Of a stretch of 17,336 bases of DNA, positions 1 through 7,537 are shown piece after piece. The DNA lies in NCBI GenBank assembly GCA_002292365.1, contig DBBU01000008.1, positions 1 to 17,336 of the forward strand, read 5' to 3'. Within the stretch, counting starts at the first letter, position 1. Each line of letters begins with the position of its first letter. The DNA comes from Flammeovirgaceae bacterium UBA976 (GTDB lineage: Bacteria > Bacteroidota > Bacteroidia > Cytophagales > Cyclobacteriaceae). The notes beneath the pieces are model-generated. The model ran no database searches. It saw only the letters and a list, made by a program, of their open reading frames with translations, and was not told the DNA's origin. The position numbers and the translations under genes are program-made.

Positions 1-69
1 GGCTTTTTTTATGACCTATTTTATCAAATGAGTTGATCCTTTATTTATTCTAACATAAACTTGTGGTCA

Positions 70-2037
70 ATGACGTTTTTATATCCATCTGTCCTTTGGG
101 GGTTATTGCTCTTGCTTATCCCTGTTTTAATCCACTTATTTTCCTTTAGAAAAGTGATTACTGTCGTTTTTCCGAGTATTTCATTTATGGAAGAGCTTAA
201 AAATGAAACGGGTAACAGAACGAATTTGAAGCATTTACTAGTGCTAGGTTCAAGACTACTTTTTATGTTTTTTACAATCATGGCCTTTGCACAACCTATC
301 ATGACGGATCATTCGGTACCTGATGATGGAACTTTGATATACATTGATAATTCACGAAGTATGTCGGGAGAAGTAGTTGATGGTCAGATCGGTTTAAATA
401 AAGCTTTGGAGTTGAGTAATGACTTCATCAGTAGGGCTTCTATTGATGCTAAATTTCAAGTTTTGACCAATCACTCTCCAGTGGCTTTATCATGGCTCTC
501 CAAAGAAGGGGCCTTGGACAAGTTGTCCGATGTGCGTCTCTCGGACGATCCAAAGAGTTTTTCACAAATTATGCAGAAAGCTTCAGCGCTGTCTCAAAGG
601 ATGTCTTTTTTTTATTTATCAGATTTCCAAAAATCTACCATAGGATCTATTGAAGCTCCAGAAGAGATGGAGTGGCAAATCAAATTGATAAAAATACGTG
701 TAGATAATGTTTCTAACCTATACGTTGACACCGCATTTATAGAAGTGGCTCAGATTTATGATGCGCAAAAAAGAATAAAAGTATTACTCAAAAACAGTGG
801 CAATAAAGATAGGAAAGCTATACAGCTCAAGCTCATCTCAGGCCAGCAATTGATTTCAACTTCATCGGTTGACATCAAGGCTGGATCAGAGGCTGTTGTG
901 ATCTTATCTTTTGATGAGGGCTATATCAAAGAGGGACAGATGAAAATTGAGTTGGTTGATTATCCTGTTTATTTTGATAATATTTTGCATATGTCGTTTC
1001 CTTCGGCAAAAATTAATAAAATCGTGCATATTCACTCTAAGGAATATTTTACCCGAGCAATTGAAAAGGTATATGGCAATAAAACCTATTTTGAATATAC
1101 CAGAGTTAAGGAAGATGCGATTGATTATGGAAAACTGCAAAAGGCAGATTTTATTATTTTAGATGGCTTTGAAAGGATTCCTCAAAGTCTTGATGCATAT
1201 AAGGATTATAATGATTTTTTAATTGTACCACCAAAGGAAATAGAAAAGCCATCTTATCAAAGGTTTCTTTCTAGATCTGTACATTTAGTTCAGGATTCAC
1301 TACCCATTGGATTAAATATTAAAGATATAAATGATCCATTTTTTGTGGGAATATTTAATACCAAAGAGGCGGATATAGGATTGCTCAAAGCTATAAGAAA
1401 TATAGAAGTTAAGGGCAGAATGAGCGTGCTTTTGCAAAATGAATTTGAGAAAGTCTATTTGGGAAGTGTAAAAAACAATGATCATTATATTTATTTTTTT
1501 GCATCACCTTTGACTTCGGAATTTACTAATGTAATAAATCATGCCATATTTCTACCTTTAATGTATAAAATGTCGATGGCGGGTAATCGTTATATTCATC
1601 CCTTATATTATGATCTTTCTGAAGATTACGTAAGCATTGCCACCCGAGATTTTGATTCTTCTAAAAAATTAAGGGTTTTAAATGGGGTGACTGAATGGAT
1701 TCCAAATTATCAATATGTAGCGGGAAGATTACTGTTGGAACTACCTCCATTTGGGTTAAAAGCAGGACATTATGAGATTATGAATGGAGATCGTTTGATT
1801 AAAAGAATGGCCTTGAATAAATCAAGAGTTGAATCGGAGATGGAGGGGTATACCCATTCAGAATTAGCCGAATTAGATGCGAAGAGTGATTATATAGATT
1901 TGATTAATGTCGAAAAAATAGAAAACTTGACTATTATTGAAGGTTTTGGAGACTCCGCAGAGTACTTATTTAAAATTGCATTAATTTTGTCGTTATTCTT
2001 TGTTTTGTCAGAGGCTTTATTTATCCGATTTCTATAA
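70..2037 (+). CDS. BatA N-terminal-domain membrane protein with VWA-like region
   Basis: A 655-residue protein. Its N-terminus has the layout of the Bacteroidota BatA N-terminal double-transmembrane domain: a membrane segment at about residues 8-24, the IHLFSFRK basic edge, and a second membrane segment at about 57-78. A DNSRSM motif follows at residues 93-98 and fits the MIDAS pattern DxSxS of von Willebrand A domains, although the rest of a VWA fold is not obvious. A final hydrophobic helix occupies roughly the last 25 residues. The middle and C-terminal part is therefore probably periplasmic and anchored at both ends. I chose ATG 70 because the family begins with MTFLYPS-like residues; an upstream TTG at 61 is in frame but less likely. 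The stop lies one base before the dihydroorotase homologue, so the genes are almost certainly co-transcribed. Family assignment is good; function is unknown. Bat proteins are linked to aerotolerance or envelope functions only loosely. Confidence 0.85.
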   Translation: MTFLYPSVLWGLLLLLIPVLIHLFSFRKVITVVFPSISFMEELKNETGNRTNLKHLLVLGSRLLFMFFTIMAFAQPIMTDHSVPDDGTLIYIDNSRSMSGEVVDGQIGLNKALELSNDFISRASIDAKFQVLTNHSPVALSWLSKEGALDKLSDVRLSDDPKSFSQIMQKASALSQRMSFFYLSDFQKSTIGSIEAPEEMEWQIKLIKIRVDNVSNLYVDTAFIEVAQIYDAQKRIKVLLKNSGNKDRKAIQLKLISGQQLISTSSVDIKAGSEAVVILSFDEGYIKEGQMKIELVDYPVYFDNILHMSFPSAKINKIVHIHSKEYFTRAIEKVYGNKTYFEYTRVKEDAIDYGKLQKADFIILDGFERIPQSLDAYKDYNDFLIVPPKEIEKPSYQRFLSRSVHLVQDSLPIGLNIKDINDPFFVGIFNTKEADIGLLKAIRNIEVKGRMSVLLQNEFEKVYLGSVKNNDHYIYFFASPLTSEFTNVINHAIFLPLMYKMSMAGNRYIHPLYYDLSEDYVSIATRDFDSSKKLRVLNGVTEWIPNYQYVAGRLLLELPPFGLKAGHYEIMNGDRLIKRMALNKSRVESEMEGYTHSELAELDAKSDYIDLINVEKIENLTIIEGFGDSAEYLFKIALILSLFFVLSEALFIRFL

Positions 2038-2038
2038 A

Positions 2039-3283
2039 ATGAATATAAGAAATGTAGTTGTAAAAGATACTCACTCGTTTCATCACGGGCAAGAAGTAGA
2101 CATACGGATAGAAAAAGGTATAATTGAGTCTATTGTCGAGAGCAAAATCAAGGTAGATGACCCAAAATTGATTTCTCCTGGCTTGATGGACTTATCAAGT
2201 CATTTTAATGATCCCGGGACAGAATATAAAGAAGACTTAATTACGGGTTTAAAAACGGCTTGTGAAGGGGGGTTCACAGATGTTTGTATTCTACCCAATA
2301 CGTTGCCCGCAGCTGACAATCGAAGTACGATCGAATACATCTTGACCAAAGCGAGTCGGCAGGTGACTTCAATCCATCCATTAGGTGCTTTGAGTAAGGA
2401 ATTGAAGGGAGATAGCTTGGCAGAGATTTTAGATTTGAGAGCATCAGGTGCAATTGCCTTTACCGATGGTGTAGTCCCTATCATGAATGCTGAACTATTA
2501 TTAAAGGCTTTACAATATGTACAAAAATTTAAAGGCCTTGTAATCAGTAGGCCGCGAGATTTAAGTCTGTCAAGAGGGGGTCAAATGCATGAGGGGAACG
2601 TAAGTACGAGTTTAGGATTGGAGGGTCTGTCGAGCCTTTCGGAAAAGGTCATGATTGAAAGAGACCTTTCTGTTTTAGCCTACACAGGCGGACGGCTTCA
2701 CATCCATGGTATTTCCACCTTCGAATCTGTAGCCTTGATTGCCGCAGCGAAAAAGAGTGGATTGGCGGTGACTTGTGATGTGATCCTCCATCAATTATGC
2801 TACTCGGAGGATTATTTGTCTTCCTTTAATTCTTATTACAAGGTAGATCCACCTTTACGTACTGATAAGGATATTCAAGCATTGAAGAACGGTCTGGTCA
2901 ATGGGACCATAGATGCCCTTTCAATCGATCACCTGCCGCAAGATGCAGAGAGCAAAATTTTGGAATTTGACTCAGCAGCATTTGGAATGGTCGGATTACA
3001 AACTGCTTTTTCTTCATTAATTAGTTTGGCTTCAAAAGAATTACCCTTAGATCTGTTGCTTGAAAAATTATCTAATGGCCCCCGAAAGGTACTGAAGTTG
3101 CCCACGATAAAGATTGAAGAAGGAGAATTTGCTAAATTAACGTTATTGGATGCCCACTTAAAATGGCAATATAATGAGGAATCAAACATTTCTAAGTCTA
3201 ATAATTCACCTTTATTTGGCCAGCTACTTACGGGTAAATCCGTGGGAGTGATCAATGGTGAAAAATTATATATTCCAAGTTAA
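2039..3283 (+). CDS. pyrC: Dihydroorotase homologue, probably non-catalytic
   Basis: A 414-residue amidohydrolase of the class I dihydroorotase family, whose active members close carbamoyl-aspartate to dihydroorotate in pyrimidine synthesis. Family landmarks are present: DPGTEYKED at 58-66, the LPNT motif, TGGRLHI, YKVDPPLR, and IDHLP with D297. Several expected metal ligands are missing. The usual DxHxHxREPG reads D51-L-S53-S-H55-F-N57-D-P-G60, so the first His and the Arg are replaced. The usual ISH(x)EDLSL reads ISRPRDLSL, with R171 where His is expected. The HIxHxST-type His aligns with Gly in LHIHGIST. It may be a structural partner of aspartate transcarbamoylase, like the inactive PyrC' of Pseudomonas, or it may have another role. 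ATG 2039 is preferred over the upstream TTG at 2000, which would overlap the previous gene. Only one base separates it from that gene. Family is certain; lack of catalysis is inference. Confidence 0.9.
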   Translation: MNIRNVVVKDTHSFHHGQEVDIRIEKGIIESIVESKIKVDDPKLISPGLMDLSSHFNDPGTEYKEDLITGLKTACEGGFTDVCILPNTLPAADNRSTIEYILTKASRQVTSIHPLGALSKELKGDSLAEILDLRASGAIAFTDGVVPIMNAELLLKALQYVQKFKGLVISRPRDLSLSRGGQMHEGNVSTSLGLEGLSSLSEKVMIERDLSVLAYTGGRLHIHGISTFESVALIAAAKKSGLAVTCDVILHQLCYSEDYLSSFNSYYKVDPPLRTDKDIQALKNGLVNGTIDALSIDHLPQDAESKILEFDSAAFGMVGLQTAFSSLISLASKELPLDLLLEKLSNGPRKVLKLPTIKIEEGEFAKLTLLDAHLKWQYNEESNISKSNNSPLFGQLLTGKSVGVINGEKLYIPS

Positions 3284-3286
3284 GCT

Positions 3287-3790
3287 ATGAAAGAAGTAGG
3301 TTTACGATATGCCGGTGCTGCGGCATTTCTAATGATAATTGTTTTTTTGGTATCCTACTATATCGGAGTACATCCTTTCATAGAAATGAGCCATCTTTTT
3401 TTCGATTTTTTCATTTATGGATTGGTGATTTATTTCGCACTGAATGAGTTTAAAACGGTAAAGAATGAGGGTATTTTGCATTTTTGGCAAGGGATGAGTA
3501 TTGGATTTTTTGTAAACATATTTTCTTTTGGAATATACATGGTATTCTTATTTTTAATAATGAATTTTGATGAGAATATTTTGATCACTTATCAACAACA
3601 GGCTGTTGATTTTTTGGAAATAAAGTCAATACAATACATTGAGGGTTTTGGGGAAGAACAATATCAAAGTCAGTTGGAAACGATTCAAGAAACGACTATA
3701 TTAGATATGACATTGATGGGAGGAGTTAAAAAATTTTTATCAGCTATGCTGATCACCCCAGTGCTTTCAATTTTGAAAAGAAAAACTTAA
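3287..3790 (+). CDS. DUF4199 family membrane protein (copy 1)
   Basis: A 167-residue integral membrane protein with the DUF4199 layout common in Bacteroidota. Two hydrophobic helices near the N-terminus (about 8-28 and 36-54) are followed by a third at about 70-95. A soluble acidic stretch with several Gln and Glu residues (about 100-140) comes next, and a last hydrophobic segment ends in a basic tail, LKRKT. It begins three bases after the dihydroorotase homologue and is followed 13 bases later by a second DUF4199 protein, so the two may form a pair or heteromer. The two are only distantly alike in sequence but share the GFG-containing acidic loop before the last helix. No catalytic residue is evident, and the biochemical role of DUF4199 is unknown. 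Confidence 0.8.
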   Translation: MKEVGLRYAGAAAFLMIIVFLVSYYIGVHPFIEMSHLFFDFFIYGLVIYFALNEFKTVKNEGILHFWQGMSIGFFVNIFSFGIYMVFLFLIMNFDENILITYQQQAVDFLEIKSIQYIEGFGEEQYQSQLETIQETTILDMTLMGGVKKFLSAMLITPVLSILKRKT

Positions 3791-3803
3791 CTTATAAAAT
3801 AAT

Positions 3804-4325
3804 ATGAAAAATCATGCTTTAAAATCTGGAGTTATACTTGGTGTCGTTGGGATACTAATTTCCTTAACAACTTACATCATAGATCCTTTATTGATGATAA
3901 AATGGTGGTTTAGTCTCTCTTCCTTAGTGCTCTTTATCGGCCTAGTTAGTTATTTTGGTATCCAATATCGAGAGATTTTAGGTGGTTTCGTGTCTTTCAA
4001 AATAGGATATATTTATTCTTTGATCACCTTTGTGTTGGCAGGACTTATTGGGACAGCCTTTAATATATTGTTGTTCCACGTTATAGATCCTGACCTACCC
4101 CAATTAATTTCTGAAGCCATTATTGAGCAAACCGTAGAGATGATGGAGGGTTTTGGTGCTAATCAAGAGGTCATCGATCAAGCGATTGAGGATGCAGACA
4201 CACCCGCTACTTTTACGGTGATCGGGCAAATAAAAAGTTTTGGAATGGTGTTGATTTTCTATACATTGATGTCCTTAATCTCAGGGGCGATCATCAAACG
4301 TAAAGTACCCGAATTCTCAGAATAA
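3804..4325 (+). CDS. DUF4199 family membrane protein (copy 2)
   Basis: A 173-residue membrane protein and a clear DUF4199 member. It has helices at about 9-27, 33-52 and 68-92, an acidic loop containing EMMEGFGANQEVIDQAIEDAD (about 112-132 in part) and a last helix at about 146-165 ending in KRKVPE. Tandem DUF4199 genes next to a family 2 glycosyltransferase are, from memory, a recurring arrangement in Cytophagales-type genomes, which suggests a shared envelope role. The start ATG is the first in frame after the previous stop. The downstream GT2 starts five bases after the stop, which implies one transcript. Function is unknown. The pairing with the neighbouring copy and with the glycosyltransferase is the main clue. 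Confidence 0.85.
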   Translation: MKNHALKSGVILGVVGILISLTTYIIDPLLMIKWWFSLSSLVLFIGLVSYFGIQYREILGGFVSFKIGYIYSLITFVLAGLIGTAFNILLFHVIDPDLPQLISEAIIEQTVEMMEGFGANQEVIDQAIEDADTPATFTVIGQIKSFGMVLIFYTLMSLISGAIIKRKVPEFSE

Positions 4326-4330
4326 CAATC

Positions 4331-5305
4331 GTGTCAGTCGGTAAAAACAATGTTTCTTTAATTATACCGGTATTAGATGAGCAAGAGTCTATAGGAGAGC
4401 TATATACTTGGATCAAAAAAGTACTTAAAACATCTAAGCTTAAAGGAGAATTGATTTTTATTGATGATGGGAGTACAGATGATTCTTGGAAGGAGATATC
4501 AAAATTAGCTGCAACTGATGATCATGTTCAGGGCTTGAGATTTACACGTAATTATGGAAAAAGCGCGGCTTTGCATGCGGGATTTCAAATTTGTACAGGA
4601 GACGTAGTTATTACTATGGATGCAGATCTACAAGATTCTCCAGACGAAATACCCAAATTGCATGGAATGATCATGAAAGAAGGTCATCATATGGTCTCAG
4701 GATGGAAAAAAGTTCGTCATGATCCTTTCGAAAAGAGAATTCCTTCCAAGTTTTTTAATTGGGTGACTAGGCTTTTTTCAGGGATTAAATTACATGACTT
4801 TAATTGTGGATTGAAGGCCTATCAAAATCGGGTAGTCAAAGGCATTCATCTGTATGGTGAGCGGCACAGATACATCCCCCTCTTGGTTAAATGGAATGGT
4901 TACAAAAAAATCACTGAAACCGTAGTCGTGCATCAAGCGCGAAAATATGGAGTGACTAAGTTTGGAATGAAGAGGTATATCACAGGCTTTCTTGATTTAT
5001 TGTCAGTTTCTTTTATCACGCGATTTCGTAAAAATCCGATGCACTTTTTTGGACTATTGGGGACTCTTAGCTTTATGGGTGGATTCGGGATTACTGTATT
5101 TTTAGTGGCAGATAAAATACTGAATCAGCATTATGATTTACCAGTACGAGACGTAGTGGATCAACCTGTTTTTTTTCTAGCCCTTGTGGCGTTGATTATT
5201 GGTGTGCAATTATTTTTAGTGGGATTTTTGGCAGAAATGATTATACAGGCAAGTACCAATAAACACGACTATCAAATAGAAGAAGAAATTAAATCGAATG
5301 CCTAA
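4331..5305 (+). CDS. Family 2 glycosyltransferase, polyprenyl-phosphate sugar type
   Basis: A 324-residue GT2 enzyme of the dolichol/undecaprenyl-phosphate glycosyltransferase group (DPM1, GtrB or ArnC-like). The GT-A nucleotide-binding strand is seen as SLIIPVLDEQ at 9-18 and IDDGSTDDS at 45-52. The metal-binding motif is MDADLQD at 96-102. Two C-terminal membrane helices lie at about 239-261 and 280-303, the usual arrangement in enzymes that load a sugar from a nucleotide donor onto the lipid carrier at the cytoplasmic face. The sugar cannot be read from sequence. The start is GTG at 4331: no in-frame ATG exists before the first beta strand, and the previous stop is only five bases upstream. 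Its last eight bases overlap the next glycosyltransferase gene, so translation of the two is probably coupled. Confidence 0.9.
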   Translation: MSVGKNNVSLIIPVLDEQESIGELYTWIKKVLKTSKLKGELIFIDDGSTDDSWKEISKLAATDDHVQGLRFTRNYGKSAALHAGFQICTGDVVITMDADLQDSPDEIPKLHGMIMKEGHHMVSGWKKVRHDPFEKRIPSKFFNWVTRLFSGIKLHDFNCGLKAYQNRVVKGIHLYGERHRYIPLLVKWNGYKKITETVVVHQARKYGVTKFGMKRYITGFLDLLSVSFITRFRKNPMHFFGLLGTLSFMGGFGITVFLVADKILNQHYDLPVRDVVDQPVFFLALVALIIGVQLFLVGFLAEMIIQASTNKHDYQIEEEIKSNA

Positions 5306-6272
5306 GTACTCCATAATCATTCCGGTATTCAATCGGCCGGATGAGATAGACGAGCTATTGGCCTCCTTGACGAAACAATCCTTCCATGACTTTGAGGTTA
5401 TTCTAGTGGAAGATGGCTCATCCCAGACATGTCAAGCCATTGCAGGGAATTATGTAAATCAGCTCAACATCAGGTACTTTTTTAAAGAAAATGAAGGCCA
5501 GGGTTATGCGAGAAATTATGGCTATCAAAGAGCAGAAGGAGAGGTTTTAGTAGTATTTGATTCTGATTGCCTCATTCCTCCCAATTACTTCAAAGAGGTA
5601 AACCACTATTTAGGCTTGCATCAAGTAGATGCTTTCGGTGGTCCAGATACTGCTCTTGATTCATTTACTCCCATTCAAAGAGCCATCAGCCATACCATGA
5701 CTTCTTTTTTCACCACTGGAGGCATTAGAGGACGAAAAAAACAAATAGGGACATACCATCCGAGAAGTTTCAATATGGGCATTACCCAAAAGGTATTTCA
5801 AAAAACAGGGGGTTATCGTATTCCATTTATGGGTGAAGATCTTGAATTCAGTATCAGGATCATTACCGGGGGCTTTAAGACAGCATTGATCCCCAATGCT
5901 TTTGTATATCACAAGAGACGGACTAATTTGATCCAATTCTATAAGCAAATTAATTATTTTGGAAGAGCAAGAATCAATCTGACGCGATTTCATTCGGGTC
6001 ATTTAAAACTAGTGCATTTGTTTCCATTGATTTTTGTATTGGGATTTTTAAGTGCCTTTATCCTGAGCTTTTTAGATCAAAAGCTAGGCTTTTTGGGGAT
6101 CGGATGCTATCTAATTTATTTATTAGTGATCTTTATAGAGGCCTTATTGAAGTCAAAAAGCTTGAAAGTAGCTTTTTATGCTCCGTTGGCAGCATTGATT
6201 CAAATGTTGGGCTACACAGCAGGGTTGATGCAAGAGGCGATTCAGAAATTGAGGGGAATTGATCCCAACTAA
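5298..6272 (+). CDS. Family 2 glycosyltransferase, membrane anchored
   Basis: A 324-residue GT2 protein. The N-terminal GT-A domain shows SIIIPVFNRPDE at 5-16, VEDGSS at 37-42, the metal motif FDSDC at 87-91 and the acceptor-side GEDLEFSIRI at 179-188, which contains the usual ED pair. The C-terminal part carries three hydrophobic helices at about 239-258, 263-283 and 292-312, so the catalytic domain probably sits at the cytoplasmic membrane face. The start ATG lies inside the end of the preceding GT2 gene (8-base overlap). The two enzymes are distinct subfamilies rather than a duplication: one is polyprenyl-sugar-synthase-like and this one resembles polymerising or side-chain transferases. 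Together they could build and transfer a lipid-linked sugar. Donor and acceptor are unknown. The gene ends 14 bases before a convergent methyltransferase, with no clear terminator hairpin between them. Confidence 0.88.
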   Translation: MPKYSIIIPVFNRPDEIDELLASLTKQSFHDFEVILVEDGSSQTCQAIAGNYVNQLNIRYFFKENEGQGYARNYGYQRAEGEVLVVFDSDCLIPPNYFKEVNHYLGLHQVDAFGGPDTALDSFTPIQRAISHTMTSFFTTGGIRGRKKQIGTYHPRSFNMGITQKVFQKTGGYRIPFMGEDLEFSIRIITGGFKTALIPNAFVYHKRRTNLIQFYKQINYFGRARINLTRFHSGHLKLVHLFPLIFVLGFLSAFILSFLDQKLGFLGIGCYLIYLLVIFIEALLKSKSLKVAFYAPLAALIQMLGYTAGLMQEAIQKLRGIDPN

Positions 6273-6286
6273 AAGTATATTGATCT

Positions 6287-7060
6287 TTATTGATTGGGTT
6301 TGATGGCACGATGTATGATTTCACCTTCAGGGAGCGCATACTTGTTGACAAGGCTAGGCTCGAGTTCGCCGATGAAATTCTCTTCCATCACCTTAAAACC
6401 AGTACTACGGATACGATTGGCATAATCTTTACCATACATCCGGACATGATCATCTTGTCCAAATAATTCAGCTCTTTTTTTAGGATCTTCAAGGGTAGAA
6501 TCTTCAATAGTTTTTGCAATAAGGGGCTTAAATATTGGTATTTGAAGAATGGCCCAACCCCCAGGTTTTAATACCCGGAGCATTTCAAACATAGCTTTTT
6601 TATCATCCTGAACATGTTCCAATACATGATTACAAAAGATGATGTCAAACGTATTTTTTGGAAATGGAATATCATGTATATCCATTTTTATTTTAGCTAA
6701 AGGAGATTCAATATCTGCGGTCAGATACTCGAGTTTAGGGAGAGATTCAAATCTTTTTATGTAGCAAAGTTCGGGGGCAACATGCAGCATTTTTGCGGGT
6801 GCAGTAAAGAAGTCAGTTTTATCTTTGAGAAAAAGCCACAAAAGGCGATGTCGCTCTAAGGACAAACAATTGGGGCAAAGGGCATTGGGCCGACCAATAC
6901 GTCCATAGGGAAGAAACTTCCGAAAGGAATGTAAGCAGATGGGACACTCAACTTGGTTGCCCATATAAAAAAAAGCAAGTATTTTTAGCACATAATGGCT
7001 AATCAATTGAAGTTTTTTTCTCGGAATTGTTTTTAAAAAGAAACTGATTATATATTTCAC
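6287..7060 (-). CDS. Class I SAM-dependent methyltransferase with N-terminal CxxC/CxxC module
   Basis: A 257-residue protein. After a basic, partly hydrophobic N-terminus, residues 38-65 hold two cysteine pairs, CPIC (39-42) and CPNC (62-65), spaced like a small zinc ribbon. A Methyltransf_11-type Rossmann domain follows: MLHVAPE at 91-97 (motif I, with A-P in place of the common G-x-G), an acidic residue in TADIE near 115-118, MDIHDIPFP at 126-134, and FDIIFCNHVLEHV at 138-150, whose His-Val-Leu-Glu-His pattern is typical of small-molecule methyltransferases. LKPGG lies at 164-168. The start is GTG at 7060, because the next in-frame Met is at residue 33, too close to the Cys pair. It is convergent with the GT operon and divergent from a small secreted protein. 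Substrate is unknown; a sugar or lipid-linked substrate is possible only by proximity. Confidence 0.85.
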   Translation of the reverse strand: MKYIISFFLKTIPRKKLQLISHYVLKILAFFYMGNQVECPICLHSFRKFLPYGRIGRPNALCPNCLSLERHRLLWLFLKDKTDFFTAPAKMLHVAPELCYIKRFESLPKLEYLTADIESPLAKIKMDIHDIPFPKNTFDIIFCNHVLEHVQDDKKAMFEMLRVLKPGGWAILQIPIFKPLIAKTIEDSTLEDPKKRAELFGQDDHVRMYGKDYANRIRSTGFKVMEENFIGELEPSLVNKYALPEGEIIHRAIKPNQ

Positions 7061-7066
7061 AAGAGT

Positions 7067-7074
7067 TAAATTTG
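7067..7074 (+). promoter_or_regulatory. Possible Bacteroidota -7 promoter element
   Basis: TAAATTTG matches the Bacteroidota sigma-A -7 consensus TAnnTTTG. It sits 43 bases before the ATG of the small secreted protein, inside the 57-base divergent gap. No convincing TTTG-type -33 element lies 17-23 bases upstream, so this is only half a promoter. Confidence 0.3.
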
Positions 7075-7117
7075 AGGTAAAGATATTTAAGAATGGGCTA
7101 TCTTCTAGTTCGAATTG

Positions 7118-7537
7118 ATGAAAATGGATTTGCTAAAATATTTATGTACTTGGATGTTAATTGTAATGGGTCTAATGTCCAAGGGCCAAGATCAAGGAAG
7201 TGCTGCTTTTAGTCTAGAAGAAAGCATAGGAATGACCCCTAAAATGATCAAAAAAAAGGTAGCCAAAAGTCGAAAAAATATTGAGATTATATTCAAAACA
7301 AAATCAGGGAAAATACTTTATGGAAATCCATGTCTGAGAGAATTTACAAGGGATATGGGATTCGAATATGCCTTGCAATCTACTAAAATGTCCATCAGTT
7401 TAGGAGCATGGAACATGCGTTGGAACAACCTAATCGTATATACCAAATTATTCTTTAAAAAGTCTCCCTTTTGGAAGTTGATTCTCAATAATCAGGTCAA
7501 TGACTGTAGAAGAAAAATGGGTGATTTTGTCGGTTGA
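7118..7537 (+). CDS. Small secreted protein of unknown function
   Basis: A 139-residue protein I do not recognise. Residues 1-22 look like a signal peptide: basic start, hydrophobic core around LCTWMLIVMGLM, then SKGQDQG. The mature part has a Lys-rich segment at about 42-61 (KMIKKKVAKSRKNIEIIFKT), a conserved-looking stretch YGNPCLREFTRDMGFEY at about 68-84, and a C-terminal KKSPFWKLILNNQVNDCRRKMGDFVG region. Two cysteines (C72 and C130) remain after signal cleavage and could form a disulfide in the periplasm. ATG 7118 is chosen; ATG 7124 is also possible, and a TTG at 7115 is less likely. Codon use and a full signal peptide favour a real gene. The stop touches the stop of the convergent J-domain gene with no spacer: the shared sequence is TGATCA across 7535-7540. 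A possible promoter lies at 7067. Confidence 0.65.
   Translation: MKMDLLKYLCTWMLIVMGLMSKGQDQGSAAFSLEESIGMTPKMIKKKVAKSRKNIEIIFKTKSGKILYGNPCLREFTRDMGFEYALQSTKMSISLGAWNMRWNNLIVYTKLFFKKSPFWKLILNNQVNDCRRKMGDFVG

Noticed and set aside
1..36. Short open stretch at the left edge ending in TGA, possibly the tail of an upstream gene
   Set aside because: Only eleven codons are visible and nothing is recognisable; all three frames stop within about 36 bases, so no frame is favoured.
2200..2484. Reverse reading frames inside the dihydroorotase homologue (also 2929-3255)
   Set aside because: They lie antisense to a well-supported gene, have no recognisable protein features and are explained by its codon use.
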